Source: Methylobacterium sp. Leaf125 (GTDB lineage: Bacteria > Pseudomonadota > Alphaproteobacteria > Rhizobiales > Beijerinckiaceae). Taken from it: 50,474 nt of DNA. The DNA is taken from positions 38,640 through 89,113 of the forward strand of contig NZ_LMNU01000048.1 of the NCBI RefSeq assembly GCF_001423085.1, written 5' to 3'. A program made the position numbers and the translations under genes. Numbering within the stretch: the first letter of the stretch is position 1; each line of letters begins with the position of its first letter. Shown piece after piece: positions 19,795 to 28,142 of the stretch. The notes beneath the pieces were generated by a model, which saw only the letters and a program-made list of their open reading frames with translations, ran no database searches and was not told the origin of the DNA.

Positions 19795-19932
19795 ATGTTC
19801 CGCTTCAAGACACGCCGTCCTGGTTCGAACCGGCGTCCGCCCCTGTCGCTGGTGCTGGTTCTCTGCGCGACGGCCCTGCTCCTGTGGTGGCCGATCTTGG
19901 CACTCAGCGAGACGGCGGTCTGGTTCTGGTGA
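19795..19932 (+). CDS. Possible small membrane protein, 45 residues
   Basis: A short frame from the ATG at 19795: a basic N-terminus (MFRFKTRRPGSNRR), then a hydrophobic stretch of about 22 residues (LSLVLVLCATALLLWWPILA) and an aromatic end. It has the layout of a small inner-membrane protein, but no clear ribosome site and no family I recognise. Its end is 13 bp from the convergent 76-residue gene. Confidence 0.35.
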   Translation: MFRFKTRRPGSNRRPPLSLVLVLCATALLLWWPILALSETAVWFW

Positions 19933-19945
19933 GGCGTCCGCACCG

Positions 19946-20176
19946 TCAGGGGTCGTCGGCGCGGACGCGCAGATAGGCGCCGAGCAGGTAGCCGGCCTGC
20001 AGGGCGCTGAGATGGGCGAGGAGTACGAGCCCGCCGACGGCGGAGGCGTCGCCCCGGGCGATCCACACCACGACGGAGAGGACGACCACGAGACCGGACA
20101 ATCCGACGGCCGTCATGACCCGGCTGTAGAAGCCGACCGCGATCGCGCTCACGAACAGAAGCAGCGCGATCAGCAT
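19946..20176 (-). CDS. Small membrane protein, 76 residues, unknown function
   Basis: Three hydrophobic segments are visible (about 1-18, 20-41, 46-68) with a short Arg/Asp tail, leaving almost no soluble part. Start at MLIALLLFV. Exopolysaccharide-repressor-like small proteins have a similar layout, but no motif allows that call. It lies between two MltB-type genes, diverging from the one at 20407. Confidence 0.6.
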   Translation of the reverse strand: MLIALLLFVSAIAVGFYSRVMTAVGLSGLVVVLSVVVWIARGDASAVGGLVLLAHLSALQAGYLLGAYLRVRADDP

Positions 20177-20406
20177 CGGCCGCCTCGCAAGCGATCACGC
20201 CGGTTCCGGCAACGCATGGTGGTCCTCCCTCGCCGCATCCTCAACGCGCAGCGTCGGTTTCGCAACGGTCGGTTGATGCCGCTGCCGGGCCAGCGCGCGC
20301 CGATCACGTGAAGGTCCGCGGAGGGCGACGCGTCGCGAGGGGCCGCTTTCGCCTTCGGGTCGGCGACGCTAGGCTCCCGACGGAACGAGGGAGGGAGACG
20401 ACCCGC

Positions 20407-21696
20407 ATGTGGTGCTGCCAGCGACGCTCTGGGGTTCTGCTCGGGCCTGCCGCCGCGCGCTCGGTCATGGCCGCCCTGTTCCTGCTTCCGGGCGCGGGCC
20501 GTACCGCGTTGGCCGAGACCGCGGCCCCCGCCGCGGGTGCCGCATCCGGGGGCGGGGCGCAACCCCTCGCCTTCGAGCGGTGCACCGGGGCGATCGCCGC
20601 CGAGGCGGAGGCGCGCGGCGTTCCCGCGCGGGTGGCGGACGGCTTGCGCGCCCTCTCGCCGGATGCCGCGGTGGCCGCTGCGCCGCAGGGCCAGGCGGAA
20701 TTCGTGACACCGATCTGGTCCTATCTCGATGCCAACCTCACGGAGACGCGGATCGCCGAGGGGCGCCGCAAGCTGGCGGAGTGGTCCGCGACCTTCGACG
20801 CCATCGAGGCCCGATACGGCGTTGACCGCTTCATCCTGGCGGCTTTCTGGGGGGTCGAATCCACCTACGGCAGCGTCCTTGAGGATCCCGGGATCGTCCG
20901 CCCCGTCCTGCGCGCCCTGGCGACCCTGGCCTGCACCGAGACGGCGCGAGCGCCCTACTGGCGCGCGGAGCTGATCGCTGCCCTGGAGATCCAGGCTCAG
21001 GACAAGGGCCCCCCCGGGCCGCTCACCGGGTCCTGGGCCGGGGCCATGGGCCACACCCAGTTCATGCCCACCGTCTACCAGGCCTACGCGGTGGATTTCG
21101 ACGGGGACGGCCGGCGCGACATCTGGACCTCGGTGCCGGATGCCCTCGCCTCCACGGCCAACTACCTGGTGGCGATGGGCTGGCGCTCCGGGGCGCGCTG
21201 GGGCAGCGAGGCGCGGCTGCCGGAGGGGTTCGACCTCGCGCTGGCCGACGAGACCACGGAGCGGAGCATCGCCGCCTGGCGCGAACGCGGCGTGATCCCG
21301 GTCCAGCCGCTGGCGGAAGAGGGCGGCCCGGCGACGCTGGTCCTGCCGGCGGGCGCGGGCGGGCCCGCCTTCCTGCTCCAGCCCAACTTCCGGATCATCC
21401 TGCGCTACAACACCGCCCTCGCCTACGCGCTCAGCGTGGCGCACCTGTCCGACCGCCTGCGCGGTGAGCCGGCCTTCACCCGGGACTGGCCGCGTGACAC
21501 GGTGATGCCGAGTGCCGGGGACGTCCGGGCACTGCAGCTGCGCCTGGCCGAGCGCGGGTTTCCGGCCGGTAGCGCCGACGGCAAGATCGGCCCCCGGACG
21601 CGGGCGGCGATCCGGGCCTTCCAAGCCGCCAACGGCCTGCCACCCGACGGCTACGCCGACGCTCCCCTGCGGGAGCGGATCCTGGCCTCCCCGTGA
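20407..21696 (+). CDS. Lytic murein transglycosylase, MltB family, with C-terminal peptidoglycan-binding domain
   Basis: 429 residues from the ATG at 20407, preceded by GGAGGGAGACGACCCGC. An N-terminal export signal lies in residues 1-36. MltB catalytic domain with Glu151 (AAFWGVESTYGSVLED), GAMGHTQFMPTVYQ and a Ca-binding-like DFDGDGRRDIW. A C-terminal peptidoglycan-binding-1 domain spans about 370-425 (VRALQLRLAERGF, DGKIGPRTRAAIRAFQ). Cleaves murein strands in the periplasm. Differs from the 18722 paralogue mainly by the binding domain and an N-terminal extension. Confidence 0.95.
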   Translation: MWCCQRRSGVLLGPAAARSVMAALFLLPGAGRTALAETAAPAAGAASGGGAQPLAFERCTGAIAAEAEARGVPARVADGLRALSPDAAVAAAPQGQAEFVTPIWSYLDANLTETRIAEGRRKLAEWSATFDAIEARYGVDRFILAAFWGVESTYGSVLEDPGIVRPVLRALATLACTETARAPYWRAELIAALEIQAQDKGPPGPLTGSWAGAMGHTQFMPTVYQAYAVDFDGDGRRDIWTSVPDALASTANYLVAMGWRSGARWGSEARLPEGFDLALADETTERSIAAWRERGVIPVQPLAEEGGPATLVLPAGAGGPAFLLQPNFRIILRYNTALAYALSVAHLSDRLRGEPAFTRDWPRDTVMPSAGDVRALQLRLAERGFPAGSADGKIGPRTRAAIRAFQAANGLPPDGYADAPLRERILASP

Positions 21697-21797
21697 CCCG
21701 GACCGGATTTAGCGGTGGTCGTGCCGGAGGGGCCGCGATAGAGCAGCCCCCAGGAACCGAGACCGCGCGGCGGCGAGACGGAGGGGCGTGAGAGGGA

Positions 21798-22634
21798 ATG
21801 AGTCGATCCGCGGCCATGCCCGTTGCGCCCGAGCGAACGCCACCCAGGACCATCGTCACCTACTGGGAAGGGCCGGTGACCTGGCTCGAACGGCTCAGCG
21901 CGGCCTCGATCGTCGCGGCGGGGCACCCGCTCCACATCTACGCGCATGATGTCGCCGCCCTGCGCGCGCAGGGCCTGCCCGGCACGGTAATCGATGCCCG
22001 CGAGGGGATCGGGCCGAACTTCATGGCGGATCTCTATCGCAGCCGCGGGGTCCTCGCCTTCTACGCCGACTACCTGCGGCTGAGCCTGATCCGCGACGGC
22101 AAGGGCATCTGGTCGGACCTCGACTGCGTCTTCCAGCGCCCCCTCGAAACGCCCGCCGGCGCGGCCGCGTACGTCTTCGGCTGGCTCAACGCGAGCCGCC
22201 TCAACAACGCGATCCTGTCGGCTCCCCCGGAATCCGAGCTCGTCACCCGCTACTGGGACGCGATCTCGACGGTGCCGATCCGAGCGCCCTGGGCGACCGG
22301 ACACATCCGGGTCAAGCGCCGCCTCGAACTGCTGATCGGCAAGCGCATCCCGTTCCACCCGGAGCGCCTGGCGATCGGCCCGCGCGCCCTCACCTACTTC
22401 GTGCGCAAGCTCCGCCTGGAGGGCCATGCCCAGGCGCGGGAGGTGTTCTATCCCCTCGGCGACGACGACGCCCACCTCCTGGCAGAGGCGGACGACCGGG
22501 CGGCCCGCGCGCTCATCGGGCCCGAGACGGTCTCGGTGCATGCCTGGCGCGGCAAGCTCTGGTCGATCGGCCGGGACGCTCCCCCGCCGCCCGCCTCCTG
22601 GCTCGGCCAGCAGGCCCGGAGCCTCGGCCTCTGA
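21798..22634 (+). CDS. Glycosyltransferase of the DxD sugar-binding (GT32-like) type
   Basis: 278 residues. TIVTYWEGPVTWLERLSAAS at residues 18-37, then FYADYLRLSLIRDGKGIWSD and the DLD metal/nucleotide-sugar motif at 107-109 match the GT32/capsular polysaccharide synthesis family. Soluble, no membrane segment. A start at Met7 is also possible. It is followed after 31 bp by a GT4-like gene on the same strand, so both may decorate a common surface glycan or protein. Donor and acceptor unknown. Confidence 0.75.
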   Translation: MSRSAAMPVAPERTPPRTIVTYWEGPVTWLERLSAASIVAAGHPLHIYAHDVAALRAQGLPGTVIDAREGIGPNFMADLYRSRGVLAFYADYLRLSLIRDGKGIWSDLDCVFQRPLETPAGAAAYVFGWLNASRLNNAILSAPPESELVTRYWDAISTVPIRAPWATGHIRVKRRLELLIGKRIPFHPERLAIGPRALTYFVRKLRLEGHAQAREVFYPLGDDDAHLLAEADDRAARALIGPETVSVHAWRGKLWSIGRDAPPPPASWLGQQARSLGL

Positions 22635-22665
22635 CCGGCCGGACACGCGATCCCTGGAGATGTCG

Positions 22666-23670
22666 ATGCGTCGGGTCCTGTTCATCTGCGCGACGCCGGT
22701 GGCCTTCGGCCTCGACACGCCGCCCGAGATCGGCCTCGGCGGGATCGAGAGCACGAACATCGCCCTGTCCCGCGCCCTGGCCCGACGGGGCTGGGCGGTG
22801 ACCCTGGCCACGCGCCGGAGCGGGACGGTCGAGCGGGACGGGGTCCGCAACATCCCGCTCGGCGAGGCGGCGGGCTGCGAGGCCGACGCGGTGGTCACCA
22901 GCAACGATCCCCGCCCGCTCCGGGCCCATCCGGGCCGGCGCGGCATCGTCTGGGTCCACAATCCGCTGAACGTCGAGAAGTCCGTGCGGAAGGGCTACCT
23001 CCTGCCTTTCCTGTCCCTGCGGCCCGAGGCCGTCTTCGTCGGCACCCTCGCGGCGCGGATCATGTCGCCGCTCTACCCCTTCCGGCGCCGGCACGTCGTC
23101 CCGCACGGCGTCTCGCCCGTGTTCCTGACGCCCGAGCCGACGCGGGGCCGGAGCCGGGACTTCGTCTACGCCTCCCAGCCCCAGCGCGGCCTGGACCGGA
23201 TGCTGCGGCTCTGGCGCGGCGCCGCACCCTTGATCGCCTCGGGCGCGAAGCTCCACGTCTTCGGATCCGAACAGCCCGACTCGCCCGACGATCGCGGACC
23301 GGTGGTGTTCCATCCTCGCCGTGGGGCCGCCGCCCTGGCGGCGTTCTACGGCACTGCGCGGGCCATGGTCTGCCCCGGCTCCCCCGACGAGACCTTCTGC
23401 CTCGCCGCGGCAGAGGCCCAGGCCATGGGGCTACCGGTGGTGACCGCCGGCATCGGCGCCCTCGCCGAGCGGGTGCAGCACGGCGTGAACGGCTGGATCG
23501 CCGGGACGGATGCGGCCTTCGCCGAGGCCATCGTGAGCCTCGCCACCCAGGACGACCTCTGGTCGGAGCTCAGCGCCGGGGCGCTCCTGCAGCGCCGAGC
23601 CCTGACCTGGGAGCGGGCGGCAATCCTCTGGGAGGCGATCCTCCGGGGGCCGTCCCGCGAGGGCGCCTGA
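22666..23670 (+). CDS. Glycosyltransferase of the GT4/GT-B type
   Basis: 334 residues from the ATG at 22666, with GGAG 7 bases upstream (the ATG at 22660 would sit on the ribosome site). N-terminal half: LGGIESTNIALSRALARRGW, typical of GT-B enzymes. C-terminal half: a GT4 donor-binding region with CPGSPDETFCLAAAEAQAMG and PVVTAGIGALAE. Probably transfers an activated sugar in surface glycan synthesis at the cytoplasmic membrane. Paired with the GT32-like gene upstream. Confidence 0.82.
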   Translation: MRRVLFICATPVAFGLDTPPEIGLGGIESTNIALSRALARRGWAVTLATRRSGTVERDGVRNIPLGEAAGCEADAVVTSNDPRPLRAHPGRRGIVWVHNPLNVEKSVRKGYLLPFLSLRPEAVFVGTLAARIMSPLYPFRRRHVVPHGVSPVFLTPEPTRGRSRDFVYASQPQRGLDRMLRLWRGAAPLIASGAKLHVFGSEQPDSPDDRGPVVFHPRRGAAALAAFYGTARAMVCPGSPDETFCLAAAEAQAMGLPVVTAGIGALAERVQHGVNGWIAGTDAAFAEAIVSLATQDDLWSELSAGALLQRRALTWERAAILWEAILRGPSREGA

Positions 23671-23674
23671 CGCC

Positions 23675-23700
23675 CCGACCGGGTGACAGATCCGGGTCGG
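23675..23700 (+). terminator. Hairpin after the glycosyltransferase pair
   Basis: CCGACC (23675-23680) pairs with GGTCGG (23695-23700), 4 bp after the stop codon. No T-run. Confidence 0.35.
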
Positions 23701-23815
23701 CGACACGCCTCCGCTCCGCCGCGACTGGACGCCTCCCCGCCGGGCGCGAATACTGTGTTCAAGAACCGATCATCAAGAGCCGGTCGCCAAGGCCGGACGA
23801 CATCGGGAGGAAAGC

Positions 23816-24928
23816 ATGAGGCTTCGGCTTGGTCTGGCCGCGCTCACGGTCGCGTGGGCGACTGTGTCGTATGCGGATCCACTGACCTTCCAGGTCGATC
23901 CGGCCTGGCCGAAACCGCTGCCCAACCAGTGGATCATGGGGCAGGCCTCGGGCGTCGCCGTCGACGGGCAGGACAACATCTGGGTGGTGCAGCGCCCGCG
24001 CACCCTCACCGACGACGAGAAGGCCGCGAGCCTGTCGCCGCCGCGTACCAAGTGCTGCCGTCCCGCGCCCCCCGTGCTGGTGTTCGACCAGGCCGGCACC
24101 CTGATCCGAAGCTGGGGCGGTCCCGGCGAGGGCTACGACTGGCCGCAGAACGAGCACGGCATCCACATCGATCACAAGGGCTTCGTCTGGCTCGCCGGAA
24201 ACGGCGACACCGACGGGCAGATCCTCAAGTTCACGGCCGAGGGCAAGTTCGTCCTGCAGATCGGCAAGCAGGGCCCGCAGACCAACAGCCTCGACACCAC
24301 CCGGCTCGGCAAGCCGGCCGCGATGCAGGTCGATCCCGAAACCAACGAGCTCTACGTCGCCGACGGCTACTTCAACCACCGGGTCATCGTGTTCGATGCC
24401 GAGACGGGGGCGTTCAAGCGGATGTGGGGTGCCTACGGCAAGCCGCCCACGGACGAGACCCTGCCGGCCTACGACCCGGCGGCGGCCCCGGCCCAGCAGT
24501 TCCGCAATCCCGTCCACTGCGTGCAGATTGCCCGCGACGGTCTTGTCTACGTCTGCGACCGCACCAACGACCGGGTCCAGGTCTTCCGCCGCGACGGCAC
24601 CTTCGTGAAGGAGTTCTTCGTCGAGAAGAACACCCGGGCCAACGGCTCCGTCTGGGAGCTGGTGCTCTGGCCCGACGCCGAGCAGAGCTATCTCCTCAAC
24701 GCGGACGGGGCCAACAACGAGGTCCGCACCCTGAGCCGCGAGACCGGCGAGGTGCTCGGCGCCTTCGGCCGCAACGGCCGGATGGCGGGCGACTTCCACT
24801 GGGTCCACAACCTCGCGGTGGACAGCCACGGCAACGTCTTCACCACCGAGGTCGACACCGGCAAGCGTGCCCAGAAGTTCCTGTTCCGGGGCGACATGAT
24901 CCTGCGCAAGCGCGCCGCGCTGCCCTGA
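23816..24928 (+). CDS. Secreted NHL-repeat / six-bladed beta-propeller protein
   Basis: 370 residues. GGGAGGAAAGC directly precedes the ATG. Signal peptide 1-20 (VSY-AD). The mature part has NHL-like repeats: GVAVDGQDNIWVVQ, GIHIDHKGFVWLAG, AMQVDPETNELYVADG, CVQIARDGLVYVCDRTNDRV and NLAVDSHGNVFTTEV. Such propellers bind ligands or act as lyases/lactonases; no catalytic set can be named. A CC pair (TKCCRPAPP) near residue 80 is unusual. Ends 4 bp from the convergent LysR gene. Confidence 0.85.
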   Translation: MRLRLGLAALTVAWATVSYADPLTFQVDPAWPKPLPNQWIMGQASGVAVDGQDNIWVVQRPRTLTDDEKAASLSPPRTKCCRPAPPVLVFDQAGTLIRSWGGPGEGYDWPQNEHGIHIDHKGFVWLAGNGDTDGQILKFTAEGKFVLQIGKQGPQTNSLDTTRLGKPAAMQVDPETNELYVADGYFNHRVIVFDAETGAFKRMWGAYGKPPTDETLPAYDPAAAPAQQFRNPVHCVQIARDGLVYVCDRTNDRVQVFRRDGTFVKEFFVEKNTRANGSVWELVLWPDAEQSYLLNADGANNEVRTLSRETGEVLGAFGRNGRMAGDFHWVHNLAVDSHGNVFTTEVDTGKRAQKFLFRGDMILRKRAALP

Positions 24929-24932
24929 TCCC

Positions 24933-25862
24933 TCACACCGTCCCCTCGGCCGGGCCGGGCCCGCGCGCCAACGCCGCCCAGAGGCGCTCGGCCGGCGGGC
25001 TCTGGCGGGCTCGAGCCCGGTAGAGCCGGATCTCGATGGCGACGTCCCGCTCCGCCGGCGCCGCCCGTACCAGGGTGCCGCGGGCGAGGTCGTCGGCCAC
25101 CAGGCTCATCGGCGCCCAGGCGAGACCCCGGCCCGCCCGGGCCATGGCCACCAGCACCGAGGCGAGATGCGAGGTGAAGCTCGGGCTGAGCCGTGCGCCG
25201 CTCTCCTCGACCGCCCGGGTGGCGGCGAGGATGCGCCCGATCCCGGATTCACCGCTGAAGCTCAGGAGGGGAACCGGGGTGTCCGAGGGCGCCGACAGGG
25301 AGAACAGCGGCGCCGTTCCTCCGGCCTCCGGCGCGCTCACGGGCAGCAGCCGGTCCGCGCCGACCGGCAGGTTGTGGAACTGATCCGACATCAGGAAGCT
25401 CGCTGCCGCCGGGTGGTGGTGGCAGAGCAGGAACTGCGCCTCGCCGCGCAGCATCACCTGCTCGCAGGCGGCCATGTGTGCCGCCGTCAGATGGACGGTG
25501 GCACTGAACGATTCGCGCGCCTCGAGGGCCTGCAGCCAGCGCGGGAAGAAGGTCAGCGACAGGGCCTGGGTCGAGGCGAAGCGCAGGGTCTCGGCGGCGG
25601 CGCGTCCGGCCTCGCGGGCGGCCTCGCGTCCCTGGTAGAGCCGGCGCAGGGTCTCCTCCGCCACCGGGCGGAAGCGGATGCCCGCGGGGGTCAGGGTCAC
25701 GGGCTGGCTCTCGCGGTCGAAGAGCGGGCCGCCGACCCAGTCTTCCAGGGCCCGGACCCGGCGGCTGAAGGCCGGCTGGGTGATGCCGCGCTGCTCGGCG
25801 GCCCGGGAGAAGTGGCCGCCGTCGACCAGGGCCAGGAAATCCTCCAGCCAGGCGGAGTCCAT
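24933..25862 (-). CDS. LysR-family transcriptional regulator
   Basis: 309 residues. N-terminal winged HTH (WLEDFLALVDGGHFSRAAEQ, ITQPAFSRRVRALEDWVGGPLF) and a periplasmic-binding-like effector domain. It diverges from the leuC/leuD-like pair with 222 bp between, the classic arrangement for a LysR regulator controlling the neighbouring operon. Effector unknown; a dicarboxylic or branched intermediate of the isomerase is the obvious guess. Confidence 0.93.
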   Translation of the reverse strand: MDSAWLEDFLALVDGGHFSRAAEQRGITQPAFSRRVRALEDWVGGPLFDRESQPVTLTPAGIRFRPVAEETLRRLYQGREAAREAGRAAAETLRFASTQALSLTFFPRWLQALEARESFSATVHLTAAHMAACEQVMLRGEAQFLLCHHHPAAASFLMSDQFHNLPVGADRLLPVSAPEAGGTAPLFSLSAPSDTPVPLLSFSGESGIGRILAATRAVEESGARLSPSFTSHLASVLVAMARAGRGLAWAPMSLVADDLARGTLVRAAPAERDVAIEIRLYRARARQSPPAERLWAALARGPGPAEGTV

Positions 25863-26013
25863 CGCGTCGGTGCTCTCGAGAGGTCTGGGATCGTCGAGGG
25901 TGGCAGATTGCGAGCGGGCCGCCCCAGGGTCAACCGGCCGGGGAGCCCGGCATCACCCGATGCCGCATCGGCATTGGCCTCGCAGGGTCGGATCGGGTTC
26001 AGTCCCGCTTGAG

Positions 26014-26065
26014 CCCAAGTCCCACGCCCAAGTCCCACGCCCAAGTCCCACGCCCAAGTCCCGCC
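26014..26065. repeat. Four-copy 13-bp tandem repeat in the leader of the leuC-like gene
   Basis: CCCAAGTCCCACG at 26014, 26027 and 26040 is perfect; the copy at 26053 ends GCC. The array is flanked by near-identical AGTCCCGC(T/C)TGAGCC at 26001 and 26057. It ends 20 bp before the start codon. Confidence 0.95.
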
Positions 26066-26084
26066 TGAGCCAGAGAGCCGATCG

Positions 26085-27515
26085 ATGCAGGCCCGCACCC
26101 TCTACGACAAGCTGGTGGACGCTCACACCGTGCGCCGCCTCGACGCGGCCGAGGGCCCCGGGGCCAGCGTCTTGCTCTACGTCGATCGCACCGTGCTCAA
26201 CGAGTACACCAGCCCGCAGGCCTTCAGCGGCCTGCGCGCCGCCGGGCGTCGGGTCTGGCGACCGGAGGCCGCCCTGGCGGTGGTCGATCACGTCAATCCC
26301 ACGGCGGCCCAGCGCGTCGCCGCCATGCCCGATCCGGGCGGAGCGCGGCAGGTCGCGTATTTCGACGAGAACTGCCGGGATTTCGGGATCGAACTCCTCG
26401 ACGTGCTGCACCCCCTCCAGGGCATCGAGCACGTGGTCGCCCCCGAGCAAGGCTTCGTCCTGCCGGGCATGATCGTGGCGGCAGGCGACAGCCACACCAC
26501 CACCTACGGGGCGCTGGGCGCCCTCGGCTTCGGCATCGGCACCTCGGACATCGAGCACTACCTCGCCACCCAAACCCTGGTGTACCGGCGGATGAAGACC
26601 CTGCGGGTCACGGTCTCGGGCGCCCTGGCGCCGGGCGTCACCGCCAAGGACGTGGTCATGGCCCTGATCCGCCGGATCGGCGCCGACGGGGCGACGGGCT
26701 ACGCCGTCGAGTTCGCCGGCCCCGCCGTCGCAGCCCTGTCCGTCGAGGGGCGCATGACGATCTGCAACATGGCCGTCGAGTGTGGCGCCCGCGGCGTCGT
26801 CATGGCCCCCGATCAGACCGTGCTGGACTACTTGGTGGACAAGCCCCGCGCGCCGAAGGGCGCCCTCTGGGAGGCCGCCGCGGCCCATTGGCGGACCCTG
26901 CGCAGCGACGACGGGGCCGTGTTCGACCGCGAGGTCGCCCTCGACGCGTCCGCGATCGAGCCGATGGTCACCTGGGGGACCAGCCCGGACCAGGCCGGCC
27001 CGGTCAACGGCTGTGTGCCCGATCCGGCGGCCGAGCCCGATCCGGCCCGGCGGCGGGACATGGTCCGGGCATTGGCCTACATGGACCTGGTGCCGGGCAC
27101 GCCCCTCGCGGCCATCCCGATCCAGCGCGCCTTCATCGGCTCCTGCACCAACGCCCGGCTCTCCGACCTGCGTGAGGCCGCCGCCCTCGTGCGCGGCCGG
27201 CGGGTCGCACACGGGGTCCAGGCCATGGTGGTTCCAGGCTCCTCCAGCGTGCGCCGGGCCGCCGAGGCCGAGGGGCTCGACCGGGTCTTCCGCGATGCCG
27301 GGTTCGAGTGGCGCCAATCCGGCTGCTCGATGTGCCTGGCCATGAACGACGACGTGCTGGCGCCGGGCGAGCGCTGCGCCTCCAGCACCAACCGCAACTT
27401 CGAGGGCCGCCAGGGCGCGGGCGGGCGCACCCACCTGATGAGCCCCGCCATGGTGGCAGCCGCGGCCATCGCGGGCCACCTCACCGACAGCCGCCGCCTC
27501 GCGCCGGAGACCTGA
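26085..27515 (+). CDS. 3-isopropylmalate dehydratase large subunit-like (LeuC paralogue)
   Basis: 476 residues, aconitase superfamily. The three cluster cysteines are visible in GSCTNARLSDL and GCSMCLAMN, with the CASSTNRNFEGRQG end. Compared with LeuC, signature residues differ: NEYTSPQAFSGLR for HEVTSPQAF, DHVNPT for DHNVST, and GDSHTTTYGALGAL for GDSHTATHGAFGAL. These lie near the substrate, so the substrate may not be isopropylmalate (alternatives: methylmalate, dimethylmalate or a related acid). AGAGAG lies about 10 bases upstream. It forms the operon with the small subunit 2 bp downstream. Confidence 0.85.
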   Translation: MQARTLYDKLVDAHTVRRLDAAEGPGASVLLYVDRTVLNEYTSPQAFSGLRAAGRRVWRPEAALAVVDHVNPTAAQRVAAMPDPGGARQVAYFDENCRDFGIELLDVLHPLQGIEHVVAPEQGFVLPGMIVAAGDSHTTTYGALGALGFGIGTSDIEHYLATQTLVYRRMKTLRVTVSGALAPGVTAKDVVMALIRRIGADGATGYAVEFAGPAVAALSVEGRMTICNMAVECGARGVVMAPDQTVLDYLVDKPRAPKGALWEAAAAHWRTLRSDDGAVFDREVALDASAIEPMVTWGTSPDQAGPVNGCVPDPAAEPDPARRRDMVRALAYMDLVPGTPLAAIPIQRAFIGSCTNARLSDLREAAALVRGRRVAHGVQAMVVPGSSSVRRAAEAEGLDRVFRDAGFEWRQSGCSMCLAMNDDVLAPGERCASSTNRNFEGRQGAGGRTHLMSPAMVAAAAIAGHLTDSRRLAPET

Positions 27516-27517
27516 CC

Positions 27518-28126
27518 ATGCAGCCGTTCACGATCGTCGCGGGTCCGGCCGCCGGCCTGCCCGGAGCCAACATCGATACCGACGTCATCATGCCCAAGCA
27601 GTTCCTGAAGGGGATCGACCGCGCCGGCCTGGGCGCGGCCACCTTCCACGACCTGCGCTACGTCGGCCCCGGCCAGCCGCGCCCGGACTTCGTCCTCAAC
27701 CGACCCGCCTGGCAGGGGGCGTGCATCCTCGTGGTCGGCCCGAATTTCGGCTGCGGCTCGTCGCGCGAGCATGCGGTCTGGGGCCTGCTCCAGGGTGGCA
27801 TCCGCGCGGTCATCGGCACCAGCTTCGCCGGCATCTTCGCCGACAACGCCGCCAATAACGGTCTGCTGCTGATCGAGCTTTCGCCCGAGCCTGTCGCGGA
27901 CCTGGCGGCCCTGGCGGCCGACCCCGTCCGCAATCGCATGACGATCGACCTGCCGGCCCAGACCATCGCCACCGCGGACGGCGCGGTGCAGCGCTTCGAC
28001 ATCCCGGCCCGGCGCAAGGATCACCTCGTCCGGGGCCTCGACGCGATCGGGGCCACCCTCGACCACGCGGAGGCGATCCGGGCGTTCCAGGTTCGGCACC
28101 TCGCGGCCCAGCCCTGGCTCGCCTGA
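27518..28126 (+). CDS. 3-isopropylmalate dehydratase small subunit-like (LeuD paralogue)
   Basis: 202 residues. NIDTDVIMPKQFLKGIDRAG (18-37) and GPNFGCGSSREHAVWGLLQGG are the LeuD swivel-domain hallmarks. FADNAANNGLLLIEL stands where LeuD has an FYGNSFNNQLLP-type motif, in line with the divergence of the large subunit. ATG 2 bp after the leuC-like stop, so translationally coupled. Completes a heterodimeric hydro-lyase. Confidence 0.88.
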   Translation: MQPFTIVAGPAAGLPGANIDTDVIMPKQFLKGIDRAGLGAATFHDLRYVGPGQPRPDFVLNRPAWQGACILVVGPNFGCGSSREHAVWGLLQGGIRAVIGTSFAGIFADNAANNGLLLIELSPEPVADLAALAADPVRNRMTIDLPAQTIATADGAVQRFDIPARRKDHLVRGLDAIGATLDHAEAIRAFQVRHLAAQPWLA

Positions 28127-28142
28127 GCCGGGCGACGACCGC

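Noticed and set aside
26014..26065. CRISPR or transposon end repeats
   Set aside because: Tandem, without spacers, no inverted ends and no transposase; best seen as slippage repeats.
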